From: Capsicum annuum
Lineage: Eukaryota > Streptophyta > Magnoliopsida > Solanales > Solanaceae
Length of the DNA: 64,000 nt
Reading direction: 5' to 3'
NCBI RefSeq assembly: GCF_002878395.1
Contig: NC_061119.1
Coordinates: 42,603,770-42,667,769 of the forward strand
The notes under the pieces were generated by a model. The model made no database searches, had not been told where the DNA came from, and saw only the letters and a list, made by a program, of their open reading frames with translations. The translations under genes were made by a program, and so were the position numbers. Below, one piece after another: positions 24,201 to 37,900 of this stretch. The stretch's first letter is position 1. Each line of letters begins with the position of its first letter.

Positions 24201-27200
24201 TACTGTATCCATCACCATTGGGAGTGTACAACAACAACAACAACAAACCCAGTGTATTCCCACTTAGTGGGGTCTGGGGGGGTAAGATGTACGCAGTCCA
24301 TACCTCTACCATTGGGAGTGTTTTAACAGGTTTACTGGGTTGCTATTTTGGGTGGACTGTCATTTTGTGTTTCTTCTGCCCGTTATAAAATTAGTCTCCT
24401 AGTTTAGACTATTAAGTTTTAGTCTGTACTCGTCTAGTTAAAACAGAGGGAGCATCTAGCTTGATTTAAGTCTGTTCTATTGTACATCCTTGTGGTTGTC
24501 AAAAGATAAATGGAAGCTCTTCATAAAGAAAAGATCAATGGAAGCTTCAGTTTCTGTTACTATCCCTATAATCCCTTTTATTCTGCTTTCCCACTTCCTT
24601 CCTCTTTGCAGTTCTGTTTTTGAGATTTTCAGGTTGTGTAAAACTTCTGTTATTGGAATGTTTAGTATACTTCATATATATTTGCAATAATTGTGTCTTT
24701 TTTTTTTTTGTAGATGAGGTGGGAATTGATCATTGGAATGAATTTGAGGATAGTTATGCATTCGTGTATTCACAGCCTGAGAAGAGCTCCAAAAAAGTGT
24801 TGGTGAAGTGCCTTGCAATGAACAATAAGCTGCTTATAGATACACTCAGGGATGGCGATAACGAGCCACTTTACCTTGAACTAAGGCAATTAACTTCCTT
24901 CCTTTACATCAACAACCCTTCGTATCTTCCCTATGGCCACCTACAAAGGGAGGAATCGAAGGCATCTTTTTCCCCTTCCATTGGTAGTTGCTAGTTAATC
25001 AGGGGTTACGTCTGGATGTTCTAATGGGTTCATCTTGGTAATTTGCAGTGTTGAGGACTACATTGTTGAGGATGGGGGAACTAACTACAACACCCAGTTC
25101 AAGAATTTGGGAAAGCTGGTGGGAGAACTGAACAAAGCAATCCTGACTAAATATACTGGTTCTCCTATGCCAAATTCCTCTACTCAAACTTCAAGGTACA
25201 TGTAATTGGTTTGTTTATCAATTTACGGTTTAGTGATGTGACCATTAAGTTCATAAACTATGCTTCCTTGTATGCAGTTCTGAAAAGAAAGGACTCAACG
25301 ACCAGCCTAATGTTGAACGCCAACCTGACTACCCATATCAGCCTGCTGGTTCTTTTCCCTCAGGGTAATGTCAAATAAAAGAGTTATTGTTATTCCTGCC
25401 AGTAATTATTGATATATATGTTGGATATAAAAAATTATTGATATATATGTTAATATGTTGCTAATTGGTTCATACCTAGATATAGGCAATAGATGTTCAT
25501 AAGAAACAAATGCTCTGACTTTTCACTTTCTATATATTACATCATCATATTCTGTGAGATATGAGTGTATACTGCTCTAACTTTATCAAAGAAAAAAATG
25601 AGTGTATACTGCTCTACCTTGAAAGAAAAAAATGGGAGTGTTTGTTAAAAAGATGTAAAGTAAAGCAGCCTGTCTCCTCTTAAATCCCTGTGACTTTTTC
25701 TATCCATATGACTTTGGATGTAGTACTTTTCTTCTCTTCTTTGAGGTCTCAGGAGGGGTGAACTGATTGATAGCAGGCAACCTAGCGCCAGATGCTGTTC
25801 ACCTCGAGATACACATTTCAAGGATCCATATATATTGGCAGCCACTTACCTTCGAGAAGACATCTGGACCCTAGATGGCCATGCCTCTTCGTCAAGTGCT
25901 CCAAATAGTAGTTCCTTTATCCTGAAAATCATACCAATCTGGAGATTAGGAGATTTCTTGACCATAACCAACTCTAGGAACACACCACTCCTACGAATGA
26001 CAAAAGATTCTGCAAGCAAAAGAAAACAAAGTTTGAGCTAGGCTGCTTTTCGATGCTTTTTTTATTTGACAACTGGGATGTCCGGGCAAGCTTACACGCA
26101 CCTTGACTAATTCCATGGTGTACCTTCGACCTCCCACCAACAATAGATACTAGGTAACACAATACATCAAGGCTAGGACATATGACAGATGAGAGAAATC
26201 ACCTAGTTTGTCTTTGCAGGAATTTGAACCGGATAACTCATGGTTTTCACCTAATTTGGTTTGACTTGCGTGTCTGTTGTAGTATATTCGTGACTTGCAC
26301 CGCTCCTTATTATTTGTTTGGCTGTCCTTGGTGCAAGGCCATTAGTGTGCTCTATTTTTCTTACTGTTAGTTTTGTCCTTACCTGGGTTTTGTTTTTTCT
26401 CCCTATTTGAGTTTAGTTTTGTTTCTTGATTATTTCTTCTAATTTGTGTGAGCCTTGTATTTCTTGCTGCTGCTTTGTTACTACCATTGTTTATATTTTT
26501 TTGTAGTAGTGGCTGTGGGCGTTGATGGTTGGATAGGGTCATGTCCGAGGGGGTTGGGGCGGGGGGCTGTTGTGGGGGCGGGGGAAGAGGAAAGGGCGGG
26601 GGTGGGAGGGAGGCTAAGGTTTGGCCTCAGGGGCGGTAGATGAAGACATGTTGATAGAGATGGTAGGCTGAGGGTTGGGTCTTGGAATATAGGGACTCTT
26701 CAGGGTAAGTCCATAGAGCTTGTGAAGATTCTTATAAAGAGGAGGATTAATATTGCGTGTGTTCAAGAAACCAAGTGGGTAGGGTCTAAGGCTAGGGATG
26801 TGGATGGTTACAAGCTTTGGCACTTTGGGAGCGAGAGGCGTAGGAATGGAGTTGGCATTTTAGTAGATGAAGAGCTTAAAGGTCAGGTAGTAGAGGTAAA
26901 GAGGATCAACGATAGGTTGATGACTATTAAGTTGGTCATTCGGGGGTTTACCCTGAACGTGTGTAGTGCTTATGCGCCGCAAGTGGGCTTGGATGGGGAG
27001 GAGAAGATGCGGTTTTGGGAGGCTTTGGATGAGGTGGTGAGAGGCGTGCCTAGCTCGGAGAAGATTGTTGTAGCAGGAGATTTCAATGGGCACATCGGGG
27101 CGTTACCGGGAGGCTTTGGTGATGTGCATGGTGGTTTTGGTTTTGGGGAAAGAAATGAAGAGGGGGCTACTCTATTGGATTTTGCGAGGTCCTTTGGGCT

Positions 27201-30200
27201 GGTGGTAGTGAACTCGGGCTTCCTGAAGAAGGACGATCACCTGATCACCTTCCGAAGCGCGATAGCCAAGATTCAGATTGACTTTTTGTTGCTTAAGAAA
27301 GGGGATAGGGTGTTGTGTAAGGACTGTAGTAAGGTCATCTCGAGTGAGAATTTTTCGACCCAGCATAGGCTTTTGGTTATGGATTTGGGTATAAAGAAGG
27401 ATAGGAAGAGAAGGGGTGAGGAGTGTAGACCTAGAATTAAGTGGGGCGGCTTGACGCCAGTGAATGCGTGGGAGATAGGGGAGAAGTTGGCGGGAATGGG
27501 GGTGTGGGAGTGTAGGGGGACGTGGATAGTATGTGGGATAGGGTGGCTAGGTGCATCAGGGAGAATGCTAGTGAGGTGTTGGGTGTTTCTAGGGGCCGGG
27601 CTGGGCATCATCGGGGGGATTGGTGGTGGAATGAAGAGGTTAAGAAGAAAGTGGAGACCAAGAAAGGGGCGTATGCTAAGTTGGTTGAGAGTAAGGACGA
27701 AGAAGAGAAGCGGGTAAACAGGAAAGAGTACAAGTTAGCTAGGAAGGAGGCTAAGTTAGCAGTTACGGCGGCTAAGAAGACAGCTTTTGAGAGGTTGTAT
27801 GCGGGGTTACAGGAGAAAGGAGGGGAAAAAAAGTTGTTTAGACTCGCTAAGGCTAGGGAGAGGAAGGGTCGTGACCTCGATCAGGTGAAGTGCATTAAGA
27901 GGGAAGACGGTACAGTGTTGGTGGAGGATGGCCACATTAAGAATAGGTGGCAGTCGTATTTTCATAGGCTCTTGAATGATGAAGGGGATAGAGCTATTGT
28001 GTTAGGGGAGCTGGAGCACTTAGAGGAGTGTCGGGATTTTAGTTATTGTAGACGTTTTAAGGTAGAGGAGGTTAGAGAGGCTGTTCGCAGGATGCGAAGG
28101 GGTAGGGCGATGGGGCCTGATGAGATACCTGTGGATTTTTGGAAGTTTTTTGACGAGGCTGGTTTAAGGTGGTTGACTGGATTGTTTAACAGAATTTTCA
28201 AGTCGGCGAAAATGCCCAAGGCTTGGAGGTGGAGTACTATGATCCCTCTTTATAAGAACAAGGGTAACATTCAGAGTTGCAATAATTATAGGGGTATTAA
28301 GTTATTGAGTCACTATGAAGATTTGGGTGAGAGTGGTCGAGGTGAGGCTGGGACGGATAGTGTCTATTTCGGAGAACCAGTTTGTCTTTATGCCTGGCCG
28401 CTCGACGACGGAGGCAATTCACCTGGTACGGAGGCTGGTGGAACAGTATAGGGAAAGGAAGAAGGACCTGCACATGGTATTTATCGACTTGGAGAAGGCA
28501 TACGACAAAGTCCCCAGGGAGGTGTTTTGGAGATGCTTGGAGGTGAGTGGAGTCCTGGTGGCATATATTAGAGCAATTAAGGATATGTATGATGGAGCTA
28601 AAACTCAGGTGAGGACGGCGGGAGGAGACTCAGAGCATTTCACTGTCTTGATATGATTGCATTAGGGATCTACTTTTAGTCCCTTTTTGTTTGCTTTGGT
28701 GATGAATGTGTTGACGCGGCGTATTTAAAGAGAGGTGCCTTGGTGTATGCTTTTTGCAGATGATGTAGTTTTGAGTGATGAGACACGGGGTGTGTGTGTG
28801 TGTGTGATAAATTAGAGGTGTGGAGACAAGCTCTTGAGTCTAAAGGGTTCAGGTTGAGTAGGAGCAAGACAGAGTATTTGGAATGCAAGTTTAATGACGT
28901 GAGGCTGGAGAATGAGGTGGTAGTGAAGTTGGAATCACAGATGGTATGTAAGAGGGATAGTTTCAAGTATCTCGGGTCCGTGATTCAGGGTAACAGTGAG
29001 ATTGACGAGGATGTCTCGCACCGTATTGGGGCGGGATGGATGAAGTAGAAGCTTGCTTCGAGGGTGTTGTGTGATAAGAAGGTGCCGCCCAAGCTTAAAG
29101 GCAAATTCGCAGTCCATCTGGCCATGTTGTATGGAGCGAAGTGTTGGCCAGTTAAGAACTCCCACATTCAAAAAATGAAGGTGGCGGAAATGCGGATGTT
29201 GCGTTGGATGTGGGGGCTGACTAGGGGGGATAGAGTTCGGAATGAGACTATTAGGGAGAAGGTTGGTGCGACTCCAGTGGAGAATAAGATGCGGGAAGTT
29301 CGATTGAGATGGTTCGGACACGTGATTAGGAGGGGCATGGATGCCCCGGTTCGTAGGTGTGAGAGGCTAGCTTTGGATGGTTTTAGGCGGGGTAGGGGTA
29401 GGCCGAAGAAGTACTGGGGAGAGGTGATTAGGCAGGACATGGAGCAGTTACAGCTCACTGAGGACATGGCCCTAGATAGGAAGAAATGGAGGACGCGAAT
29501 TAGGGCAGAAGGCTTGGGTCAGTTTGGGTCGCTAGTGTAGGGAATTACTTGGTGGGGGTATTATTTTTGTTATGATACCTTGTGTCATGCTTTATTACGA
29601 ATCTGTTTACTTTTCTCTATTTACTATTACTTGTGGGTGTTGTATTTATGTTATGCCATTTTGTTCCAATCTTTACTATGAATTTGTTTAGTATTCCGTG
29701 TCTCGAGCCGGGGGTCTATCGGAAACGGCCTTTCTACTTCTTTAGAGGTAGAGGTATGGACTGCATACATATTACCCTCCCCAAACCTCACTATGTGGGA
29801 ATACACTAGGTTTGTTGTTGTTGTTGTTGCTTGGACTCAAGGGCGGGTATCTGAGACGGGTGCGGATCCGAGAGTCAGATTCATCAAAATATAAATATTA
29901 AGATTCGGAGGTGCGAATCCGAGTATGGATATGGGCGCGGGGATTTGGCTTAAAAAAATCAAATATAAATTTATAAAGATATTCTAAAAATACTTCATAA
30001 AACAAAAACAAGAAAACATCCTAACTTAAAACATTAATTCAAAACTAATAGAACAAACAAAAATGTCCACTATCAAGTTAACTACTCTTCCGCATCTTCT
30101 TCAACTTCTTCCAAATCTTCTAATTCTTCGTCAAAAGCCACACCTTCCTATTGAGGTTCATCTATTGATAGCTCGGTTAAATTATTAATTGTCTCCTCAC

Positions 30201-33200
30201 CTTCAAATTGATCTCCACCTAAATAAGTTAAAAAGAATGGATACATTAAAAAGTTTTTATACAAACAACAACAACAACAGACCGAGTGTATTCCCACAAA
30301 GTGGGGTCTGGGGAGGGTAAAATGTACGCTGTCCATACCGCTACCTTAGAGGAAGTAGAGAGGCTATTTCCGATAGACCTCCGGCTCAAGATAGAGAATA
30401 GTATACCAAGGTTGTAATGAAACATGAGACAAAGATGGATAGCATAACAGAAATAAGAGATAAGAAACAATAACAATTTATATCAGAGAAATAGGAAATA
30501 AGAGAAATACGAACAATACGAAATATGAAAAGAAAACAGATACCCCTGTAGTAGTAACATATGTAGTAGTAACATATACTCACAGACCTAAGACTCCCAC
30601 CACACCCAAGCTCTCCTAACACCTAGCCACAACCCATATACTCACACTAGCCTTCTACCCTGATCCGCGACCTCCACACCTTCCTGTCTAGGGTCATGTC
30701 CTCAGTAAGCTGAAGCAACTCCATGTCATGCCTAATCACCCCTCCAGTATTTCTTTGGCCTACCTTTACTTCTCCTGAAGCCCTCCAAAGCTAGCCTCTC
30801 ATACCTCCGAATTGGGGCATCCGTGCCTCTCATCACATGCCCAAACCATCTCAACCTTCCTTCTCGTATCTTGTCCTCCACCGAAGCCACTCCCACCTTC
30901 TCTCGGATAATCTCATTCCTAACTTTATCCCTTTAGTAAGGCCACACATCCAACGCAACATTCTCATTTTCGCCACCTTCAGTCTTTGAATATGGGAGTT
31001 CTTGACGGGCCAACACTCCGTTTCATACAGCATGGCCGGACGGAATGCCACTCTGTAGAATTTGCCTTTAAACTTAAAGGGCACCTTCTTATCACACATC
31101 ACTCCTGAGGTAAGCCTCTACTTCATTCAATCTGCTCCAATACGTTTAAAGACATCCTCATCGACCTCGCCATTTCCCTAAATCATAGACCCAAGATACT
31201 TAAAACTATCCTTCTTACAAACATCCTGAGAATCCAACCTCACCACCACATCGTCCTTCTGACTCGAGTCACTAAATTTGCATTCCAAATACTCCGTCTT
31301 GGACCTACTCAACCTGAACCCCTTAGATTCAAGGGTTTGCCTCCAAACCTCCAGTTTCTCATTCAAACTCCCCCGCGTCTCATCAATCAACACTACATCA
31401 TCCGTAAATAACATACACCACGGCACCTTGCCTTGAAAGAAAGAAAAAATTATCATTCAAAATAAATAATTGAGGAACTAATAAAGAAAATGTAGACATA
31501 CCTACATCCCAATACTTGCTCGACCCATTTATATTTCTCTTTCTTGCGAGATAGCAACCGTAGATTATCATGTACAAACACTAAATCTTTGGCTCTTGAA
31601 GTTGCTAACGTATTTCTCTTGATGCTGTGAATCATAGAATATGTGCTCCAATTTCTTTCACAACAGGAAGAAGAAGCCGATTGAGTAAGCAACTTGAAAG
31701 CTAATTGTTGCAAAAGTGGAGTCGAGACACCATGATTTTCCCACCAAGAAAGAGGATCTTCATACTCCATAGAATCAATCACATGAGGCTCACCAAAATA
31801 ACCACCCTCGCCACAAATTTTCCATACTCCAATAAGACTTGTTTCATTTGATTAGAATCTTTAAATATCTTTGAAAGCATTTTATTCTATTCGATGCAAT
31901 TTTGAAGATTGAGCTACCCGTTGAATTCAATTCTCTCCTTGAAGCCATGATTCATGATAGTATTTGAGAATCAAAGAATGTGTCATACAGTGTAAATGGG
32001 TGTTTTTTGTTCCACCTAGCCACAAGAATACCGTGAATGGAATCAAAAAAGTTTGATTGGCCAGAAATAAGATCTTCCCCCTCATGCTCACAGATTATTT
32101 TTTTATCCTTCTCAATCATCGAGTCCAACATATTAAAAATGAGATGTAATTTCAGACCATCTAAATCGACATCTCTAAGCATATGTACAATAGGTTCCGT
32201 AAACTTCAAAAAGTAGTCATACTATCCCACTTCTCATCATTTATTATGAAGGTTTTTATTTCACGAGTTTTGGCTTCAATGCCCTTATCCCCCTTATAAT
32301 TCTTCCGTTCATCATCCATGACCATCTTTTCTAAAGAAGATTTCACTTTGCGAATACAAGTCGTCATAATAACATATGAGGCAAAGCTTGTTTCACCAAC
32401 TGAAACAACTTTCAATAAACACAAGTCTGAATGTTTTTGAAAAACTGCATGGGCCATGTCATGATTCACAACAAAGTTTGTCAAATTACTCACTTCATTA
32501 AGAAACTCTGTGATTCATTGGCAATTAGCAAAGTAAGACGATTTATCAGACGGTCGTCACATACTATTCAAAGCTAGATTCAAACAATGAACAATACAAG
32601 AAGTCCAAAATATATGAGGATATTTTTCCTCCACCATAGTATCAGCAAGTTTCATATTACTTGCGTTATCTTAATGCAATGACTTGAACAGTATTGTTTG
32701 GACCTACTTTCTCTATTGCTTCAATAAACAAATTAGCAATATATTCTCCATCCTTTGTGCATCCACTAGAATTTATTTAATTTAAAAACATTGGACCCCA
32801 TTAGATGATGCCAATAGATTGATCAAAGGTCGTCTTTTAGTGTCGGACCATCCATTCGAACAAATCGACAATCCTTTCTTTTTCCATGTATCTTTAATTG
32901 GTTGCAACTTCCTATTAATATGAGTCTTTCTTGATCCAAAAGAGTTGTTCTCAACCTATTATAAGATGGGGGAATATAACCGGGGATGAAATTTTTAGCT
33001 AAAAACTTCAAATATTTTTTACAGTAGGGAGAATTTGCAAAATTAATCGATAAACCTGATGCATAGAACATTCTAGCTGCTAATTTGTCGGTAGTATTCC
33101 TCTCATGGATGCCGAAAGATTTTCCTATGGCTCCACTTTTTGAACCTTTTTTTTTTTTTATGTTGAAGTAAATCAGTGCCTTTCGGAAGAGATGCATAAT

Positions 33201-34925
33201 CAACTTTTTTTCTTGCATCAACTTGAACGGAAGATTTTTTCTTTTCAGCGTTCGTGCTCCACCTTCAAAGTTCTCAATGTATTGCCTTGAACTTCGTTAC
33301 ATTTTTGAACTCCATAACTCGATAATCTTAAGAGATGTGCTTTAACTCTGTTATATGATCCGGCAACTTGTTTATTGCAATAGTTACATGACCATGTTCT
33401 ATTTCCACTGCCATTGGGAGCACTTGGAATTACTTTTACATGATTTCATAATGGTTTGTTATCAAAATCTACTCCTATACTTTTTGTTGGTCTCATAGGA
33501 CCCTTTCCATTTTGACTACCCGATGCGGATAGTGCCATATTATTTGATAAAGAATAATAATTTTTTTAAAGTTAAAATTTCTTTTGATAGAGGATCTATT
33601 TATAATGTTATTGATGAAGACAATTTTAGACTTTTCCCAGTTTAAAACTAATTTATTTTTCCTTGACACATAGGGATTAGAATTTATTTTTTTAGCTACT
33701 TTACTATTTTTAGTTACCTTTGTCTTTGATTTTACTTTTCAATTAGGTTACCATAATTACGTAGCTGCTTATATTGCTATTATATATATATAAGAGAATA
33801 GAGTTTTTTGGTAGTCTCACATGATTTTTTTGTTCTTTTTTACCCTTAATTGAAGTTTTTATTACTTTGTAAGTTAACACACATTTTAGTAAATTTTAAA
33901 AACTTTTAAGGTTCTTTACATGCCACTAAAAAATGAAAAAGGTGATAGTGGGCCCCACAAAGCATACTCATACATATTTGAGTTTTTATTTTTTTTGAAA
34001 ATGTTACTGAATTTGTTTCAAAATATATTTGATCTTATCAATTAATTATAAACACCTAAATAGTTATTCTATTCTTTAAATTCTATCCTGATACACGCTT
34101 AATTATTGAATTAAAATGTGTTTCTTATAATATTATTTGTTGATGTTATTTATAATGTTTAATTTGCAATTTAAATTTTTAGTCATCGATTAATAAGTAT
34201 AGTTTATTTTATTTTAATTTTACCTGTAATTTTATATTGTACATGATGACAAACATAAGTAATCAACAAAGATTTCATTTATATAAAATTATATTTTATA
34301 CTAAAGAATAGCCATAATTAAATTTATCATTATTAAATACTTTTAAAATGTGTCAAAAATGTTAGTTATAATTCTTTTATTTCAGTCAAAAAATAAATTT
34401 CATAATATGATAGTTAGTTAATCTAATTTTATGTACGCATATTTTTAATATAAAATTTACCTGATATATGACCATATTAAAAATAAATAATAAATATTAT
34501 TTTTGTATATATTCTGAAAATGTTGAGAGAAAAAGGTGGTTAAAGAAATTATAATTTGATCTCCTAATAATTTATGATAAAAGCTCAATTTGAATAATCA
34601 AAGATTAGAAACTCAAAAGATTTCAATAAAATATAAATTAGAATTTTAGACGCATTTGTTTTGATTTTTTTTTTGAAAGTCTAATATTTAAATTAAGAAA
34701 AATATTATCTTTTTACTTTTCAATACCATTTTGTACTGTCCTGTTTTAAAACTCCTTAAAAACTATCACACTGATGTCACAAAAAAATAAAAAAAATAAG
34801 AACGAGAAAAATTTAAAAAATATATATAATTTTTTTTATGTTAGTTTGGGCCCGGGCCTCTCTTCTTTACCTGAGGTAGCGGTATGTTAGTTTGGGCCGG
34901 GCTTAGCATGGGCTAAATGAAGCTA

Positions 34926-34969
<44 letters not shown>

Positions 34970-37900
34970 AGTATTTAATTGTTTTTATTAAAAAAAAAAA
35001 TAGGGTCATATAAAATCACTGATCCGACCTATTAGGTGTATTTGATTGTTTTTATTAAAAAGTAAAAATAGACCCCAATTAAATAAAACCAGAGTGACCC
35101 AATAAACTGACATTTTTATTTTTATTTTTTAACAAAATGCTTTGTCCCGTTCGTCAAGTCCTACTGTTTTTCGTCGTCGCTGTTGCACATCGACTCATTT
35201 CATTAACCAGTATGCCATACCTTTGGTTGCAAGTTTGCTCTTTGTATGTTTTGATGGTATTTGTGCCATGAGAATTGCCATGAACTTAAGAGCTAGTTTG
35301 GTATAGCGGATGAGATGGACAAAGTTATCCCATGGATTGGGATATTCATAGGATTAGTTATCCACCGTATATATGAGATAACTTATCCCATCATTCTAGT
35401 GCAAATGGGTGGGATAAATAATCCTTGGACTAATTAATGCCCCTAAACAAACACAAGACAATAGTCCTGCATTTATTCGAGATTATTATCCCCCATCTCT
35501 CGTACCAAACGACTCCTAATAGGTGAAAGAGTTGGTTTTGGTTTTTTTGTGGGATTTAATCCATGTGAAAGAAAATCCCATGTACCAAATTACTTGGCTA
35601 GGAAGTAACTTGGTGAACAAACAAAATTCGTGGGGCAAATTTTGTATTTATTTTTCCTTTTCTTTCTTTGTGTTTAGATGCCAAGTTTTGTTATCTATAA
35701 AGAATGATGCTTCGTTAGTGTAAAATCATCCCAAAAGTTCATAGTTAAATACGTTGTATGAGTAGAGAGTTAAAAGTTCATAGTTAAATACGTTGTATGA
35801 GTAGAGAGTTGAGAGAACAATTCTCTTAGGTGTGTTTGGGATCTCTCCTTTTATAAAGATAGTTGTTCTCTAGTGGATCTGTGGATATAGGATCATTCGG
35901 ATCCGAACCACGTTAAATCTTGTGTTCTTTCTCTTGTTCTTTATTTCATGTTTCCACTAATAACTTTTATCAGAGCCAAGGTTTTGTCTGAGTATGCTCA
36001 GTGGTTGCAGCATAGTCTGAACTTCCACATTTGAAAAGAATTATTTTTGGTTTTCTGTATTTCAGATACTATTTACTCCTTCCGTTTCGGAATAAGTAAA
36101 TTGTTGGGGTATTTATTGGCGTTTCAAAATAAGTGAATCATTGGTTTTTTTTTCAAATTTGCCCTTATGATTTGACAACCAATTAACTTTTGAAAAGGTA
36201 TTACAAGGTCAGCTCTTTTTTTTTTTGGGGTAAAAATGGAAAGTTGTGTTAAATTTATGTCTTTAATGCTTTTTCTTTAATATGTGTGTCAAATAACATA
36301 TTTATGAAACGGATGGTGTATAGTAGAAGAGGAAAAACAAATAACAATGAGTTCCATGAAGTTTGAAATTGATAGATTTAGTGGGCGTAACAACTTCATA
36401 TCTGGAAGATCTAGATGATGGCGTTGCTGCGGAGGGAAGGTTTAGTCTATGCTATTGACGGAAGGTACCCCAATGGTACATTGAATTCTGACAAGTAGAA
36501 GATTGAAGGCGATGCATTAATTGTCATCCAACTGTCCCTTGCATCGAACATGCTTTGTGAAGTGAATATAGGTATCGACGAGATAACTAAATAGTTATGA
36601 GATAAGTTGCAGGGGGCTTTAATAGGACCGATCGATGACAACAAAGATGTTACAATGGCGTCTTCACACATTTAAGATGGAGTCGGGTACTTTGTTGCAA
36701 GACCATCTAGATGCATTACAAACCGCCAAAATTAAAAAGAATGAGGAGATGCTAGCATCTGCTTTTGTTATTTTCACTGACTTCAAAATATGGTGATATT
36801 GAGATTCCAATGATGTATAACAAGGAGCCCATCGCTCTTGAGCAAGTGCGGCAAGCACTTAACTATTGTGATGTGCGGAGGCATTTTGAAGAAGAAAAAG
36901 ATGATGAAGCTAGTGGGCTCTTTGTGAGAGGCCATACTAGCCAACGTGGAGAGAGCAAATCAAAGCACAAATCAAAGTCTCATGTGAACGAGAAGAATGC
37001 GGAGTGTTGGGGCTACCACAAGAAGTGGCACTTTGATAGAGATTGCCAACGTCAAAGTCCAAAGAAAAAACAAGTGCATCCATTGTTGAATAGGTACGTG
37101 ATTTTGATAATGTATATGCACTTACAACAACATGCAATATAGGAGTCAATGGCAACAAATGGGTGCTAGACTTTGGTTGAACTCTGCTTATGACATTCTG
37201 AAGAGTATATGTAATCTTTACGTGGGGAATTACATTAGTGTTTAATGGAAATTTCGAAATATAAATGGAAGAGTGCAGTTACAAATTTCTAGTGAAGTTA
37301 TTTGTGATTTATTATGATAAGAATAACTCAAATGAGATTTTTGTATTATTTTTATTAATGGAACCTCATGAATTAGTTTTGTAGTCCATGTTTGGTCCAT
37401 ATCAAGATCTTATTTCTTGATAGAGAAGGGAAGAAATCGTTTTTATCTAGGTCTAGTACAGGCAAAATGTACCTACATATAAGGCTTTTTTTGACCTAGA
37501 GAAGACACTTAAGTTTTCGAACAATATTTTCTCAACCTAGTATTGAAAGAGTTCGACTATTAATTTGGGATCACTGTAGCTGACTAATGAAAGAGTTCGA
37601 CTATTAATTTGGGATCACTGTAGCTGACTAAAGGGCTGGAGTATGATTTTTTGGAAGATATTTGTTCACGCTTTAAGAAGCATTTTCTCAAGTTATATGT
37701 CTATTATTCAGGTAAGCAATATGATTCTGGAATGCTTCCGCTCCACGTACATGTTTCAACAATTTCCTACTTAGACTTTTGACAATGACAATTGTTAGAA
37801 TATACTATGTCTTTAACACATGGTTAATAGTATATATCCTACCACATAGAAGTAGAACATACAGCTCAACCAGTTATATTTTAATTTCTACTAGAGATTG

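Noticed and set aside
26722..27717. Could be read as a host 'craniofacial development protein'-like gene
   Set aside because: Endonuclease motifs are followed directly by reverse transcriptase and a (TTG)n tail, so this is a LINE.
34926..34967. (TA)n tract as a regulatory TATA region
   Set aside because: A simple dinucleotide microsatellite inside an intron, with no gene start nearby.
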